From Methylosinus sporium (lineage in GTDB: Bacteria; Pseudomonadota; Alphaproteobacteria; Rhizobiales; Beijerinckiaceae), in assembly GCF_003113265.1 (NCBI RefSeq), contig NZ_PUIV01000001.1:62001-126000 (forward strand): DNA of 64,000 nucleotides, in the 5' to 3' direction. Below are positions 8,776 through 17,110 of this stretch, piece after piece (positions within the stretch are counted from its first letter, which is position 1; the number at the start of each line of letters is the position of its first letter). Both the position numbers and the translations under genes were made by a program. A model generated the notes under the pieces. That model was not told where the DNA came from. It saw nothing but the letters and a program-made list of their open reading frames with translations, and searched no databases.

Positions 8776-9084
8776 TCACTCCATGCCGGCGATATGCGTC
8801 CCATGGGTGACGGCGGCGCCGGCGCGCAGCGCGGCGGCGATGAAGACGGTCTCGGCGAGCTCGGCCTCGGTCGCGCCGGCGGCGATCGCCTGCTTGCGAT
8901 GGATTTCGAGGCAATAGGGGCATTGCGTCGTCATGGCCACGGCGAGGGCGATCAGCTCCTTGTATTTCTTGGGGATGGCGCCCTCGGCCATGGCCGCCGC
9001 GTCGAATTGCTTGAACGCCTCCCAGGCCGTGGGCGCCGATTCGCCGACCGCTTTCAGCCGCTTCACATTCTGCATGTCGTACAT
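8776..9084 (-). CDS. Carboxymuconolactone decarboxylase / AhpD-family protein
   Basis: A small all-helical protein of 102 residues from the AhpD-like family, often alkylhydroperoxidase-type disulfide reductases. The redox motif CPYC (C55-C58 in MTTQCPYCLEIHRKQA) with the following EIHRKQAIAAGAT is diagnostic. GGAGGGAAGG lies just before the ATG at 9084. It is divergent from a TetR-family regulator, with a perfect palindrome between them, so it is probably the repressor's target. Likely role is peroxide or electrophile detoxification; the physiological substrate is unknown. Confidence 0.9.
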   Translation of the reverse strand: MYDMQNVKRLKAVGESAPTAWEAFKQFDAAAMAEGAIPKKYKELIALAVAMTTQCPYCLEIHRKQAIAAGATEAELAETVFIAAALRAGAAVTHGTHIAGME

Positions 9085-9111
9085 GGCCTTCCCTCCTTGC
9101 GATGAGCGCTT

Positions 9112-9129
9112 ACCTATCAGATGATAGGT
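9112..9129. promoter_or_regulatory. Probable TetR operator between the AhpD-like gene and its regulator
   Basis: A perfect 18-base inverted repeat, ACCTATCA-GA-TGATAGGT, lies 27 bases before the AhpD-like start and 66 bases before the TetR-family start. Position and symmetry are those of an operator that controls both divergent genes. The binding protein is inferred to be the adjacent TetR product. Confidence 0.7.
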
Positions 9130-9195
9130 GAACCATGCGCCATTGACGAAGGGCCTGTCAATGGCGCTTCCTCTCCGAGGAAAGGGGGAGACGGG

Positions 9196-9747
9196 ATGGC
9201 GACGGCGCGACGCGGCGAAGGGACTGCCGCGAGAATTCTCGACAGCGCGGAGGAGCGGCTCTGCCGCTACGGCTATAATGGCGTGAGCTTTCGCGACATC
9301 GCCGCCGATGTCGGAGTGAAGAGCGCCAGCGTCCATTATTTTTTCCCCACCAAGCCGGCGCTGGTCGCCGCGGTGGCGCGGCGCTACGCCGATCTCTGCG
9401 TCGAGGAACTCGGCGATCCGCTGACCCGCACGCCAGTGGAGGCGGTGGGGATGCTCGCGGAAATGTTCCGCCGCACCGTGGCCGAGAAGAAGCGCATGTG
9501 CCTTTTCGGCATGTTGGCGGCGGAGGTCGGCGGCCTGCCCTCCGAGGTCGGCGCCGAGGCGCGGCGCTTCTTCGCCGAGACGCTGGCCTGGCTGCGCGTC
9601 GCGCTGCGCGGCGACGCCGCCGAGGCGGAGGCGATTCTCGCGGCTTTCGAGGGCGGCGTGCTGCTCGCTCGCGCCATGGACGATCCGGCCATGTTGGAGA
9701 AAGCGACCGCGCGCATGGCGGCGCGTCACTTCACCGCGAGCGGATAA
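9196..9747 (+). CDS. TetR/AcrR-family transcriptional regulator
   Basis: A 183-residue one-component repressor. The N-terminal DNA-binding domain is clear (residues 10-55): AARILDSAEERLCRYGYNG, FRDIAADVGVKSASVHYFFPTK, with the family's Y-F-F-x-x-K recognition-helix end. The C-terminal ligand domain is variable and has a LEKATARMAARHF end. I chose the ATG at 9196 because GGGGGAG lies 6 bases upstream; the longer frame from 9121 would start inside the operator. The gene is divergent from the AhpD-like gene, its likely target, and its 3' end overlaps the convergent cobP by 22 bases. Confidence 0.9.
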   Translation: MATARRGEGTAARILDSAEERLCRYGYNGVSFRDIAADVGVKSASVHYFFPTKPALVAAVARRYADLCVEELGDPLTRTPVEAVGMLAEMFRRTVAEKKRMCLFGMLAAEVGGLPSEVGAEARRFFAETLAWLRVALRGDAAEAEAILAAFEGGVLLARAMDDPAMLEKATARMAARHFTASG

Positions 9748-10241
9748 CCGGCGACGACGAGATAGAGCCGCCCCGCAGCGCCGGCGACCGCCTGATGCAA
9801 TTCGCCGGCGGCGTCGCGAAACCGCCGCGCCAGCGCATTCTCCGGCACGATGGAGAGGCCGACCTCGGAGGAGACCACGACGGTCGGCGCGCGCCGCTCG
9901 GCGAGGGCTTCGAGCAGCGCCGCGCGATCGGCGCGCAGATCCGCCTCCGCCAGCAGGCGGTTGCTCAGCCAGAGCGTGAGGCAATCGACCAGCAGCGGAT
10001 GCTCCGCCGGAGCCTCGCCAATGGCCTGCGCCAGCGCCTGCGGCGCTTCGATCGTGCGCCAATCGCCGGCGCGCCGCTCTCTATGCGCGGAGATGCGGCT
10101 CCGCATCTCCTCGTCGAAAGCCTGCGCGGTGGCGATATAGGTCCAGGGACCGGGCCCGGCGGTGACGAGCCGCTCCGCGAAGCCGCTCTTGCCGGAGCGG
10201 GCCCCGCCGAGGACGAAGGTCAGATGCGGGTTTTCAGTCAT
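9726..10241 (-). CDS. cobP: Adenosylcobinamide kinase / adenosylcobinamide-phosphate guanylyltransferase
   Basis: Bifunctional enzyme of the nucleotide-loop step in cobalamin synthesis: it phosphorylates adenosylcobinamide and then forms GDP-cobinamide. The 171 residues show the family's P-loop GGARSGKS (12-19), the TATAQAFDEEM and ISAHRERR segment carrying the guanylylated histidine, and the LVDCLTLWLSN strand. CobU and CobP are the same enzyme; the CobP name is usual in alphaproteobacteria. No other cobalamin gene is adjacent. Its 3' end overlaps the convergent TetR gene. Confidence 0.92.
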   Translation of the reverse strand: MTENPHLTFVLGGARSGKSGFAERLVTAGPGPWTYIATAQAFDEEMRSRISAHRERRAGDWRTIEAPQALAQAIGEAPAEHPLLVDCLTLWLSNRLLAEADLRADRAALLEALAERRAPTVVVSSEVGLSIVPENALARRFRDAAGELHQAVAGAAGRLYLVVAGYPLAVK

Positions 10242-10291
10242 GCTCCGTCACGCCCGGGCGGGATTTACCCCGTTCGCGAGCGACGGGCAAA

Positions 10292-10714
10292 TCACGCCGC
10301 GAGAGCGGCGCGGGCTTCGTTCTTGATGCGCTCGACCATAGCGCGGACGCCATTGCTGCGCTGGGGCGTCAAATGCTGGGCGAGGCCGAGCTCGGTGAAC
10401 AGCGGCATGGCGTCGAGACCGGCGATCTCATCGGCCGGCCGGCCGGAATACAGCGCCAGGATCAGCGCCACGAGCCCGCGCACGATATGGGCGTCGCTGT
10501 CGCCGCGCAGCGAGAGGATCGGCGCGCCGCGGCCTTCGCGGATCACCTTGCTCTCCAGCCACACCTGGCTCGCGCAGCCGCGAACCTTGTTCTCTTCCGT
10601 ATGGGCTTCGTCCGGCAGCGGCTCCAGAGTGCGGCCGAGCTCGATGAGATATCGATACCGGTCCTCCCACTCGTCGAGCATTTCGAAATTGCCGATGATC
10701 TCGTCTATCACCAT
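10292..10714 (-). CDS. sufE: SufE-family cysteine-desulfurase sulfur acceptor
   Basis: Fe-S cluster assembly factor that accepts sulfane sulfur from the SufS desulfurase. The 140-residue product has the expected helical N-terminus (IIGNFEMLDEWEDRYRYLIELG), the active cysteine C47 in NKVRGCASQVWL, and the C-terminal TPQRSNGVRAMVERIK motif typical of alphaproteobacterial SufE. The ATG at 10714 fits homologs that begin with a short stretch before IDEII; an upstream ATG at 10741 is possible. The suf operon itself is not nearby, which is common for SufE in this group. Confidence 0.92.
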   Translation of the reverse strand: MVIDEIIGNFEMLDEWEDRYRYLIELGRTLEPLPDEAHTEENKVRGCASQVWLESKVIREGRGAPILSLRGDSDAHIVRGLVALILALYSGRPADEIAGLDAMPLFTELGLAQHLTPQRSNGVRAMVERIKNEARAALAA

Positions 10715-10816
10715 TGTTCGCTCGCCCGCTGGAGACGCCATGCCGACTTTTATATGGCCACTGTCCGTTTTGGCGCAATCGCCGGCGCATTGGCTCGATC
10801 GCCTGCGTCGATGCAA

Positions 10817-11167
10817 TCACGGCGCCGCGCCGAGGCCAGTGGGGCGCCGCGGCGGCTCGACCGGCGCCGTCGCCCGGCCGATTCGCTCGGCCGCCCGCAG
10901 ACATTCCATCGGATACGCCATGCAATGATCGCGGGCCACGGCGGCGATTCGGCCCGCCGCCTCTTCCGCGAGCTCCGAAAGGGCGCCGCGCGCCGTCTCG
11001 ACCGGCGAGACCTTGCGCTCGGCGCTCGAAGCCGGCTCGGCCCGAGCCGCGGCGGGAAAACGCGCCGGCGCGGCGCGCTCGCGCGGGGCCGGATCGTGGT
11101 CCGCGTCACGCATGACGAGGAGACAGACCACCCCTAAAAAAAACAGAGTTTTGAGCAAGAATCCCAC
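10817..11167 (-). CDS. Small membrane-anchored protein (DUF5330-like)
   Basis: A 116-residue protein. It starts with one transmembrane helix (GFLLKTLFFLGVVCLLVM) and continues as an Ala/Pro/Arg-rich, probably periplasmic region with two cysteines (DHC, MEC) near the middle and a helical stretch ALSELAEEAAGRIAAVARDHC. The layout resembles DUF5330 proteins of Hyphomicrobiales, but I rely on memory of that family. The GTG at 11167 is preferred because GAGGCGG stands six to seven bases upstream and it places the membrane helix at the N-terminus. Function unknown. Confidence 0.6.
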   Translation of the reverse strand: MGFLLKTLFFLGVVCLLVMRDADHDPAPRERAAPARFPAAARAEPASSAERKVSPVETARGALSELAEEAAGRIAAVARDHCMAYPMECLRAAERIGRATAPVEPPRRPTGLGAAP

Positions 11168-11392
11168 GATCGCCGCCTCGCTTCGCCGACGCGGAGCCGC
11201 CGCGCGTCGGCGAAACGTTCGCCTGCGTCCCTTACCGCTTCGTAAATGTCGAGTGTCGCGAAACACGCCGGCGCGAGCGGGGCCGGAGGGCTAAGAAGTC
11301 GCAAACCATAAGCCGCTTTCCGTCCCCGACGAAAACGGATTTCTTCCATTTCTATGGTCGGTTTAGCAGTCACTTAACACCGATTTGTCACA

Positions 11393-13243
11393 TTGGGCTC
11401 GATCGGGAGCGTGAATTTGCGTAAGCCAACTGCACCTTGGGCGGCCGTGTCGAGCGAGTGGATCGAGCGTCTGGCGCAATCCGGACGCCCGATCGATTCG
11501 ATGGAGCGCGCGCGGCGCGAAGCCTTCCTCCTCTCGCATCTGGCCCTGGCCGCTGGCGTGCTCATCGCCGCCCCGCTGTGGATCGTCGTCCATGGCGCGC
11601 CGACGCTCGGCGAGAGCGCGATCTTCGCTCTGGCGCAATTGCCGCTCTTGTCGGTGGTCGCTCTGCTGCGCCTCGACGATCTGAAGGTCGCGCAGTCGAT
11701 CGCCGCTTTCGGCTGGCTCGCGCTCGCGGCCGCCTGCCTCGCGGCCGGCGAGCACTCCGGCGCCGCGGCGCCGTTCGGCGCGCTCGCCCTGATCGAGGCG
11801 ACGCTCGCGCTCGATCTCACTCTGGTCACGACCGTCGCCTTCGGGGCGCTGGCGGTTCTGGCCTCCGCCGCTCTGACCGCGGCCGACGGCGGCGGATTTC
11901 TCGAGACGCTGCTCGCGGCGCCTCTCGTTCTCTATGTCGTTCTGCTCGCCCGCTGTGCGGCGCGGGTCGAGACGATCCGCTCGCAGGCGGAGGCGCGCAG
12001 CGCCCGCGATCTGCGGCTCGTCTCGGAGGCCGCCGGCGATCTCGTCATCGGCTTCGACGAAGGCGGCGCGGTCTCCTCCCTCATCGGCGACGCGGCCGAG
12101 GCTTACGGCCTCGACGCCCGCGAATTGATGGGACGCGGCTTTTTCCAGCGCGTCCATGTCGGCGACCGCCCGGCCTTTCTCAAGCTCGTCTCCGACGCCA
12201 TAGCGACCGGCGAGACGATACGGGCGACGCTGCGGCTGCGCATCGGCCATTCGCGCAACGAGCAGGGCGAGTTCCTCGAGCCGGTGTTTCATTTCTTCGA
12301 GGCGCGCAGCAGCCAGATGGAGGCCGCCGAGGGGGAAAGCGCGGCCGGCGTCGTTTGCATTCTGCGCGATGTGACGGCGCAGCGTCACGCCGCCGAGACG
12401 ATCGAAGCGGCGCGCCGCGAGAGCGAGATGGCCGCCGCCGGCAAGACGCGCTTCCTCGCCAATGTCAGCCATGAGCTGCGCACGCCGCTCAACGCCATCA
12501 TCGGCTTCTCGGAAATGCTGGCGAGCGAGCAGCTCGCGCCCGCCGATCCGGCCAAGCGCCGCGAATATGCGGAGATCATCCGCAATTCGGGCCAGCATCT
12601 GCTCGCCGTCGTCAATACGATTCTCGACATGTCGAAGATCGAATCGGGCTCCATGCAGCTTTCGCCCGAGCCTTTCTCTCTGCCCGAGCTCGTCGAGCAA
12701 TGCGTGAGCATGATGCAGCTGAAGGCCGAGCAGGGCCAGGTGACGCTCGCGCGCGATTATGGCGAGCGGCTCGAGGAGATCGTCGGCGACAAGCGCGCCT
12801 GCAAACAGATCATCATCAATCTTCTCTCCAATGCGGTGAAATTCACGCCCGCCAATGGCCGCGTGCGCATTCGCCTCGCTCCGGACGGCAATTGCCTCGC
12901 GCTCTCCGTCAGCGACAGCGGCATCGGCATTTCCGCCTCCGATCTCGGCCGGCTCGGCGATCCTTTCTTCCAGGCCAGCGCCAGTCATGATCGCGCCTAT
13001 GAAGGCACCGGCCTCGGCCTCTCCGTGGTGCGCGGCCTCGTCGGCCTGCATGGCGGAACCATTGCGGTGGAAAGCGCGCCGCGCAGCGGCACCAGCGTCA
13101 CCGTGCGCCTGCCGCTCGATTGCCGTCCCTTTCAGAACAAAGCCCCCGTTCTCGCCAGGATCGAGACGATCGCCCGCCGCGGCGTCATCCGTCCCGCCGA
13201 CGAGTTCGAGGCGACCGAAGACAGGGTGAAGAAAATTGCGTGA
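11393..13243 (+). CDS. Membrane PAS sensor histidine kinase (PleC/DivJ-type HisKA)
   Basis: Sensor kinase of about 616 residues. The first 200 residues contain around five or six hydrophobic segments, followed by a PAS domain (about 205-330). Next is the dimerisation domain with the phospho-histidine in FLANVSHELRTPLNAIIGF, and a catalytic ATPase domain (N box NLLSNAVKFT, G1 SDSGIGIS, G2 GTGLGLSVV). The family is that of alphaproteobacterial cell-cycle and development kinases, but no target is shown. The start is unsure: TTG 11393 has no clear ribosome site and GTG 11411 has one too close. The stop overlaps the next gene by eight bases, so the pair is coupled. No response regulator is adjacent. 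Confidence 0.88.
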   Translation: MGSIGSVNLRKPTAPWAAVSSEWIERLAQSGRPIDSMERARREAFLLSHLALAAGVLIAAPLWIVVHGAPTLGESAIFALAQLPLLSVVALLRLDDLKVAQSIAAFGWLALAAACLAAGEHSGAAAPFGALALIEATLALDLTLVTTVAFGALAVLASAALTAADGGGFLETLLAAPLVLYVVLLARCAARVETIRSQAEARSARDLRLVSEAAGDLVIGFDEGGAVSSLIGDAAEAYGLDARELMGRGFFQRVHVGDRPAFLKLVSDAIATGETIRATLRLRIGHSRNEQGEFLEPVFHFFEARSSQMEAAEGESAAGVVCILRDVTAQRHAAETIEAARRESEMAAAGKTRFLANVSHELRTPLNAIIGFSEMLASEQLAPADPAKRREYAEIIRNSGQHLLAVVNTILDMSKIESGSMQLSPEPFSLPELVEQCVSMMQLKAEQGQVTLARDYGERLEEIVGDKRACKQIIINLLSNAVKFTPANGRVRIRLAPDGNCLALSVSDSGIGISASDLGRLGDPFFQASASHDRAYEGTGLGLSVVRGLVGLHGGTIAVESAPRSGTSVTVRLPLDCRPFQNKAPVLARIETIARRGVIRPADEFEATEDRVKKIA

Positions 13244-13934
13244 AGCTCTCGCCGGCGCCAATCATGATTTCCTGCTCCGCGACGAGGATCGCGGCGAAAC
13301 GCGGCGCGGCCGCGGCTCCAAGGCCAGCGCCAAGGCCGAAAAAGGCCCGCTGACGAGACTGTTCGGCGGCCGCAGGCGCGGGATCGTCTTCCTCTGCCTC
13401 GCCGGCGCGACGGCGATCGGCGTGCCGTTGAACGCGCTCTATTTCCAGGACGGACGCCATCCGGCGCCGCTGTTCCGCTCCTTCGCCCCCGAGCCGCGCG
13501 CTGCCGCCGAGGCGCAGGCGCCGCTCCCGCCCGCACGCCCGCAGGCCGTGGCGGCCCCGGCGCAGCCCCCGGCGATCCAGCCCGCGCCGACGGCTCATGC
13601 CGCGGCCGTCGCCATGTCCGCGACCAAGCCGACGGCCAAGCCCACAGCCAAGCCGGAGTCGACGCAGGCCGAGAAACGCGACGCGATCGGCGCGCTGCTC
13701 GCGCCCAAGAAGGACGCCCATAAGACGGATGAGGCCGACAAGAATGTGCTGGCCGCCCAGCGCGCGCTCGCCAAGCTCGGCTATGCGCTGAACGCCGACG
13801 GCAGGATGGGCGGCGCGACCAAGCAGGCGATCGAGAAATTCGAGCGCGACAATCGCCTCCCCGTCACCGGCGCGGTGACGCCGAAACTGCTGCACAAGCT
13901 GGAGCAGACCCGAGCGCGCCTCGTCGCGCATTGA
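13236..13934 (+). CDS. Membrane-anchored peptidoglycan-binding domain protein
   Basis: A 232-residue protein starting at a TTG inside the kinase gene's last codons. A single transmembrane helix (GIVFLCLAGATAIGVPLNALYF, about residues 48-70) is followed by a long Pro/Ala/Lys-rich linker (about 85-165) with a short repeat 'TAKPTAKP'. A C-terminal PG_binding_1 domain follows (VLAAQRALAKLGYALNADGRMG then IEKFERDNRLPVTG). It probably anchors in the inner membrane and touches the cell wall. Translational coupling to the sensor kinase suggests a shared envelope-related function, which is inference. Confidence 0.82.
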   Translation: MREALAGANHDFLLRDEDRGETRRGRGSKASAKAEKGPLTRLFGGRRRGIVFLCLAGATAIGVPLNALYFQDGRHPAPLFRSFAPEPRAAAEAQAPLPPARPQAVAAPAQPPAIQPAPTAHAAAVAMSATKPTAKPTAKPESTQAEKRDAIGALLAPKKDAHKTDEADKNVLAAQRALAKLGYALNADGRMGGATKQAIEKFERDNRLPVTGAVTPKLLHKLEQTRARLVAH

Positions 13935-13938
13935 CGGG

Positions 13939-13968
13939 GTCGTCGGTGAAAGCCCAGTCGTCGGTGAA
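13939..13968. repeat. Two tandem 12-base repeats after the peptidoglycan-binding gene
   Basis: GTCGTCGGTGAA occurs at 13939-13950 and 13957-13968, a period of 18 bases, with the flanks AGCCCA and GGCCCT also similar. It lies in the 74-base gap before the DUF1491 gene. Probably a short slippage duplication; no function is seen. Confidence 0.6.
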
Positions 13969-14008
13969 GGCCCTTGCGCGGACGGCCTCGATCGGCTGAA
14001 AAGAACTC

Positions 14009-14359
14009 ATGCGTCTGCGCTCAGACTTCTTTGTCTCCGCTCTCATCCGCCGCGCCGAGACGGCCGGCTCGATCGCCATGCTGCGCCGTCGCGGCTCCGA
14101 GGAGGCCGGCGCGATCTTCGTCAAGATCGATCGGCTGGACGGACGCGCGGCGCTGCTCGGCCCGGCGCCGCAGAGCGTCGACCTTCCCGAAGGAGTCGAC
14201 CGCCTCTTCGCCCGGCTGCATTCGGAAGAATGGGTGACGCCGCTCGAGGCCGAGGAGCGCGCGCGCAAGGAAATCGCCTTCGACTCCGATCTCTGGCTGG
14301 TCGAGATCGAGGATCGCGAGGGCCGCGGCTTCGTCGACCTCGCCGCGCGAGAGCGATAG
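14009..14359 (+). CDS. DUF1491 family protein
   Basis: A 116-residue protein that matches the DUF1491 pattern: N-terminal MRLRSDFFVSALIRR, then RRRGSEEAGAIFVKIDRLDG, and C-terminal FDSDLWLVEIEDREGR. The family is widespread and single-copy in alphaproteobacteria, soluble, and of unknown function. The peptidoglycan-binding gene lies 74 bases upstream on the same strand. A mosaic-type repeat follows after 17 bases, and the polysaccharide locus begins beyond it. Confidence 0.88.
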   Translation: MRLRSDFFVSALIRRAETAGSIAMLRRRGSEEAGAIFVKIDRLDGRAALLGPAPQSVDLPEGVDRLFARLHSEEWVTPLEAEERARKEIAFDSDLWLVEIEDREGRGFVDLAARER

Positions 14360-14376
14360 CGCTCGATCGATCGCAA

Positions 14377-14420
14377 ATGTTTCCAGCCGAGCCGGACGCC
14401 GACTCGGCGTCGGCGACGCA
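14377..14420. repeat. Degenerate mosaic-type intergenic repeat (copy 1)
   Basis: A 44-base unit that aligns without gaps to the copy at 17053-17096, with 33 of 44 positions identical by eye. Its core TTTCC..CCGA...CGGAC.CCG...TCGGCGT resembles the palindromic intergenic elements (RIME-like) of Rhizobiales. The inverted arms are decayed in this copy. The rest of the 268-base gap to the flippase start (to 14627) holds no gene I can support. Confidence 0.5.
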
Positions 14421-14627
14421 CCCCCGGAACCGCTACCTAGTAACAAAACCTCACTCGCCCCGAAATCGATGGGGTGCGAAAACGATCGCGCCGAGATCGA
14501 CGGCGTCAGCGCGCCTCCACGCCGGCGTCGCATCTCAGAAGACGATCGGGTGAGACGATTCACCCGAGGGGCGGAAGCGTGGCGCGCTTCGACATCGACG
14601 ATCCAGCCGCCTGCAATCGGATGGCCT

Positions 14628-16091
14628 ATGAACGCTCGCGGAATTCGCACGAATTTCATGTTCAACGTGGCCGGCGCGCTCGCGCCGCTGATCATCGCAC
14701 TGGTCACTGTCCCGATCTATGTCTCGCACATCGGAGCGGCGCGCTACGGGGCGTTGTCGATCGTCTGGGTGCTGCTCGGCTATTTCGGCTTTCTCGACCT
14801 CGGCATGTCGCGCGCCTCGGCCAACGCGCTCGCAAAGCATGAAGAGGCGCGGGAGCGTTCATCGATACTGGTGACGGCCTTTGCGATCAATCTCGCCCTC
14901 GGCGTCGCCGGCGGACTGGTTCTCTACATCGGCGGCAGGGTTTTTCTCCAATATCTGCTCGATGTGCCTCCCGAGCTCGAAGGCGAGCTCGACAGCGTGT
15001 TTCCGTGGCTGGCTTGCGTGGTTCCGATGACGCTCCTGACGGGCGTGGCGAGCGGAGCGCTCGAGTCGCGCGAGCGATTCCTGACGATCAACGCGTTGCA
15101 GATAGCCGGCTCCATCGTCGGCCAAGTGCTTCCCGTCCTTTGCGCCGTGCTCGTTTCGCCGAGCCTTTCGGTTGTCGTTCCCGCCGCGGTACTGGCGCGC
15201 TTTCCGCTGTTTCTCCTGATGCTGGCGTTCGTGATTCGACGCGAGGGGCCGCTGAGCCTCACGAGCTTCGATCGCCCCCGCGCAGGCGCATTGCTGAATT
15301 ATGGCGGATGGATCAGCGTGACCAATTTCTTGGCCCCCTTGATCGTGTCTCTCGACCAATTGGTGATCGGCTCGGCGCTCGGCTTGGCGGCCGTCACCTA
15401 TTATGTGGTTCCGTTGAACGTGGTGCTACGAACGCAAATTTTTGCCGCGGCTCTGTCCAGAACGCTATTTCCGCGCATGTCTCGCTTGCAGGGAGACGAT
15501 GCGCGACGGCTGACCGAAAGCGCGATCGGCACGCTCGCCCATGGCTACGCCGTCGCCTGCTCTGTCGCGATCGTTCTCATCGGACCATTCATGAATCTAT
15601 GGATGGGGCCGGACTTCGCCGTGGTCGCGGCGCCGATCGCCGAGATACTGATGATCGGCGCATGGATCAACGGAATCGCTTTTCTTCCGTTCGCGCATTT
15701 GCAGGGACAGGGACGCCCAGACATAATTTCAAAATATCTGGCGCTGGAGCTCTTTCCGTTCCTGCTCGTGCTCTGGTTGGCGACCAGGCATTTCGGCATA
15801 GAAGGCTCCGCATACGCATGGGTCGCCCGCGCTCCCGTGCATTTGCTTTTCTTGCTGGCGATGATGAGATTCGAAAAAACACGCTACGCACAGCTCGTCT
15901 TGCCTTTCGGATGTGTTATGACGGCCTTCGTCCTAGTTCGGCTCGTGCGACCGGGCCTGTTCGAGTCTCTGCTGATCGCCTCCGCTTTCGCCGTCTCCAC
16001 CTCGGCCATAGCATTCGCTATCGATCAGAATATCAAAAGCCTTTTCGCCCGATTGAAGGGCGAGGCTATTGCTTTGAAAGACGCTGCGTGA
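14628..16091 (+). CDS. Wzx-type polysaccharide flippase (MOP superfamily)
   Basis: Inner-membrane flippase expected to move lipid-linked oligosaccharide repeats to the periplasm. The 487 residues contain about twelve to fourteen hydrophobic segments, beginning GIRTNFMFNVAGALAPLIIALVTVPIY and the family-typical GAARYGALSIVWVLLGYFGFLDLG.MSRA pattern. The ATG at 14628 is chosen because homologs start close to this motif; a longer frame from 14469 runs through the intergenic repeat region. It is the first gene of the polysaccharide locus, followed by a TylF-like methyltransferase on the same strand. Together with Wzc, the OPX lipoprotein and the polymerase candidates it defines a Wzx/Wzy pathway. 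Confidence 0.9.
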   Translation: MNARGIRTNFMFNVAGALAPLIIALVTVPIYVSHIGAARYGALSIVWVLLGYFGFLDLGMSRASANALAKHEEARERSSILVTAFAINLALGVAGGLVLYIGGRVFLQYLLDVPPELEGELDSVFPWLACVVPMTLLTGVASGALESRERFLTINALQIAGSIVGQVLPVLCAVLVSPSLSVVVPAAVLARFPLFLLMLAFVIRREGPLSLTSFDRPRAGALLNYGGWISVTNFLAPLIVSLDQLVIGSALGLAAVTYYVVPLNVVLRTQIFAAALSRTLFPRMSRLQGDDARRLTESAIGTLAHGYAVACSVAIVLIGPFMNLWMGPDFAVVAAPIAEILMIGAWINGIAFLPFAHLQGQGRPDIISKYLALELFPFLLVLWLATRHFGIEGSAYAWVARAPVHLLFLLAMMRFEKTRYAQLVLPFGCVMTAFVLVRLVRPGLFESLLIASAFAVSTSAIAFAIDQNIKSLFARLKGEAIALKDAA

Positions 16092-16142
16092 CGCAATGCG
16101 TTTTCGAATGACGAGAATCACTCGGAAGCAGAGCCGGGATTT

Positions 16143-16997
16143 TTGAACGAAATCGCAGCAGCTATTTTATTTCCAGCAGTGAGTGAAGCGATGCAAAACG
16201 GTCATGACGCCAGACAGCTCTACATCGACTTGATGAAGAAGACGCTGACCGCTTCTGTCTATGACGAGAGCGGCTGGGAGAGCGTATCGGCCTCCAAGAA
16301 TCCGATCAGGAACCTCATCCTGGCGGAGCTGAACAAGCGCGCGATTTCGATCGTGAAGCGTCGGCCGCTCGACAGCTCGTCACGTCATGAAGGCAGGGAC
16401 TGGCCTCTTTTCGGCTACACGATGGCGGGGCATCTGAGATTGGACAATGTGCAGAGCTGCGTGGACGATGTTTTGGCGAACGGAATTCCCGGAGACTTCA
16501 TCGAGACTGGCGCTTGGCGAGGCGGGACCACGATTTTCATGCGCGCCTTGTTGAAAGCCTATGGCGAGTCCTCTCGAAAAGTGTGGGTGGCGGATTCCTT
16601 CGAAGGGCTGCCGAAGCCGAAAAACGACACTGACGGATGGGACTTGAGCGACGTCGCCTACCTGAAAGTCTCTCTGGAACAGGTGAAGGAGAATTTCAGG
16701 AAATTCGATCTCCTGGACGGCCAGGTGGAATTCCTCCAGGGCTGGTTCTGCGACACGCTTCCAACGGCGAAGATCGACCAATTGTCCATTCTGAGGCTCG
16801 ACGGCGATTTGTACAGCTCCACCATGGACGCGCTCGAAAATCTCTATCACAAGGTCAGTCCGGGCGGGTATGTCATCGTCGATGATTACAATTCCTGGCC
16901 ATCCTGTCGAAAAGCCGTCCACGACTTTCTCGCGGCTCGGTCCTTAGAGCCAGAAATCGAGACCATCGATTTCACCGGCGTCTATTGGCAGGTGTAA
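16143..16997 (+). CDS. TylF/MycF-family sugar O-methyltransferase-like protein
   Basis: SAM- and metal-dependent O-methyltransferase of the macrocin (TylF) family, found both in antibiotic and in polysaccharide clusters, where it methylates sugar hydroxyls. Motifs in the 284 residues: DFIETGAWRGGTTIFMRALL (SAM loop), VWVADSFEGLPKP, LRLDGDLYSSTMDALE and GGYVIVDDYNSWPSCRKAV with the metal-binding aspartates. The start is a TTG at 16143; the ATG at 16191 is an alternative. It trails the flippase by 51 bases and is probably in the same transcript. Likely decorates the exported polymer. Confidence 0.85.
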   Translation: MNEIAAAILFPAVSEAMQNGHDARQLYIDLMKKTLTASVYDESGWESVSASKNPIRNLILAELNKRAISIVKRRPLDSSSRHEGRDWPLFGYTMAGHLRLDNVQSCVDDVLANGIPGDFIETGAWRGGTTIFMRALLKAYGESSRKVWVADSFEGLPKPKNDTDGWDLSDVAYLKVSLEQVKENFRKFDLLDGQVEFLQGWFCDTLPTAKIDQLSILRLDGDLYSSTMDALENLYHKVSPGGYVIVDDYNSWPSCRKAVHDFLAARSLEPEIETIDFTGVYWQV

Positions 16998-17052
16998 TCG
17001 ATCGACGCTCGTCCCGAAGCTCGTCGCATGATGGACGAGCCCGACGGCGAGA

Positions 17053-17096
17053 GCGTTTCCAACCGAAGCGGACACCGGTTCGGCGTTGGAAACGCA
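17053..17096. repeat. Mosaic-type palindromic intergenic repeat (copy 2)
   Basis: The arms GCGTTTCCAAC (17053-17063) and GTTGGAAACGC (17085-17095) are perfect complements, with inner CGAA/TTCG extending the stem. The unit matches the degenerate copy at 14377 and strongly resembles rhizobial RIME-like elements, which continue with CATCAAAACAAA as here. It lies in the 337-base convergent gap at the end of the plus-strand genes. Confidence 0.65.
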
Positions 17097-17110
17097 TCAA
17101 AACAAAAGGC

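Noticed and set aside
8776-10062. Long minus-strand extension of the AhpD-like frame
   Set aside because: The extra 326 residues oppose the TetR and run out of frame with cobP; the family protein starts at 9084 with a strong ribosome site.
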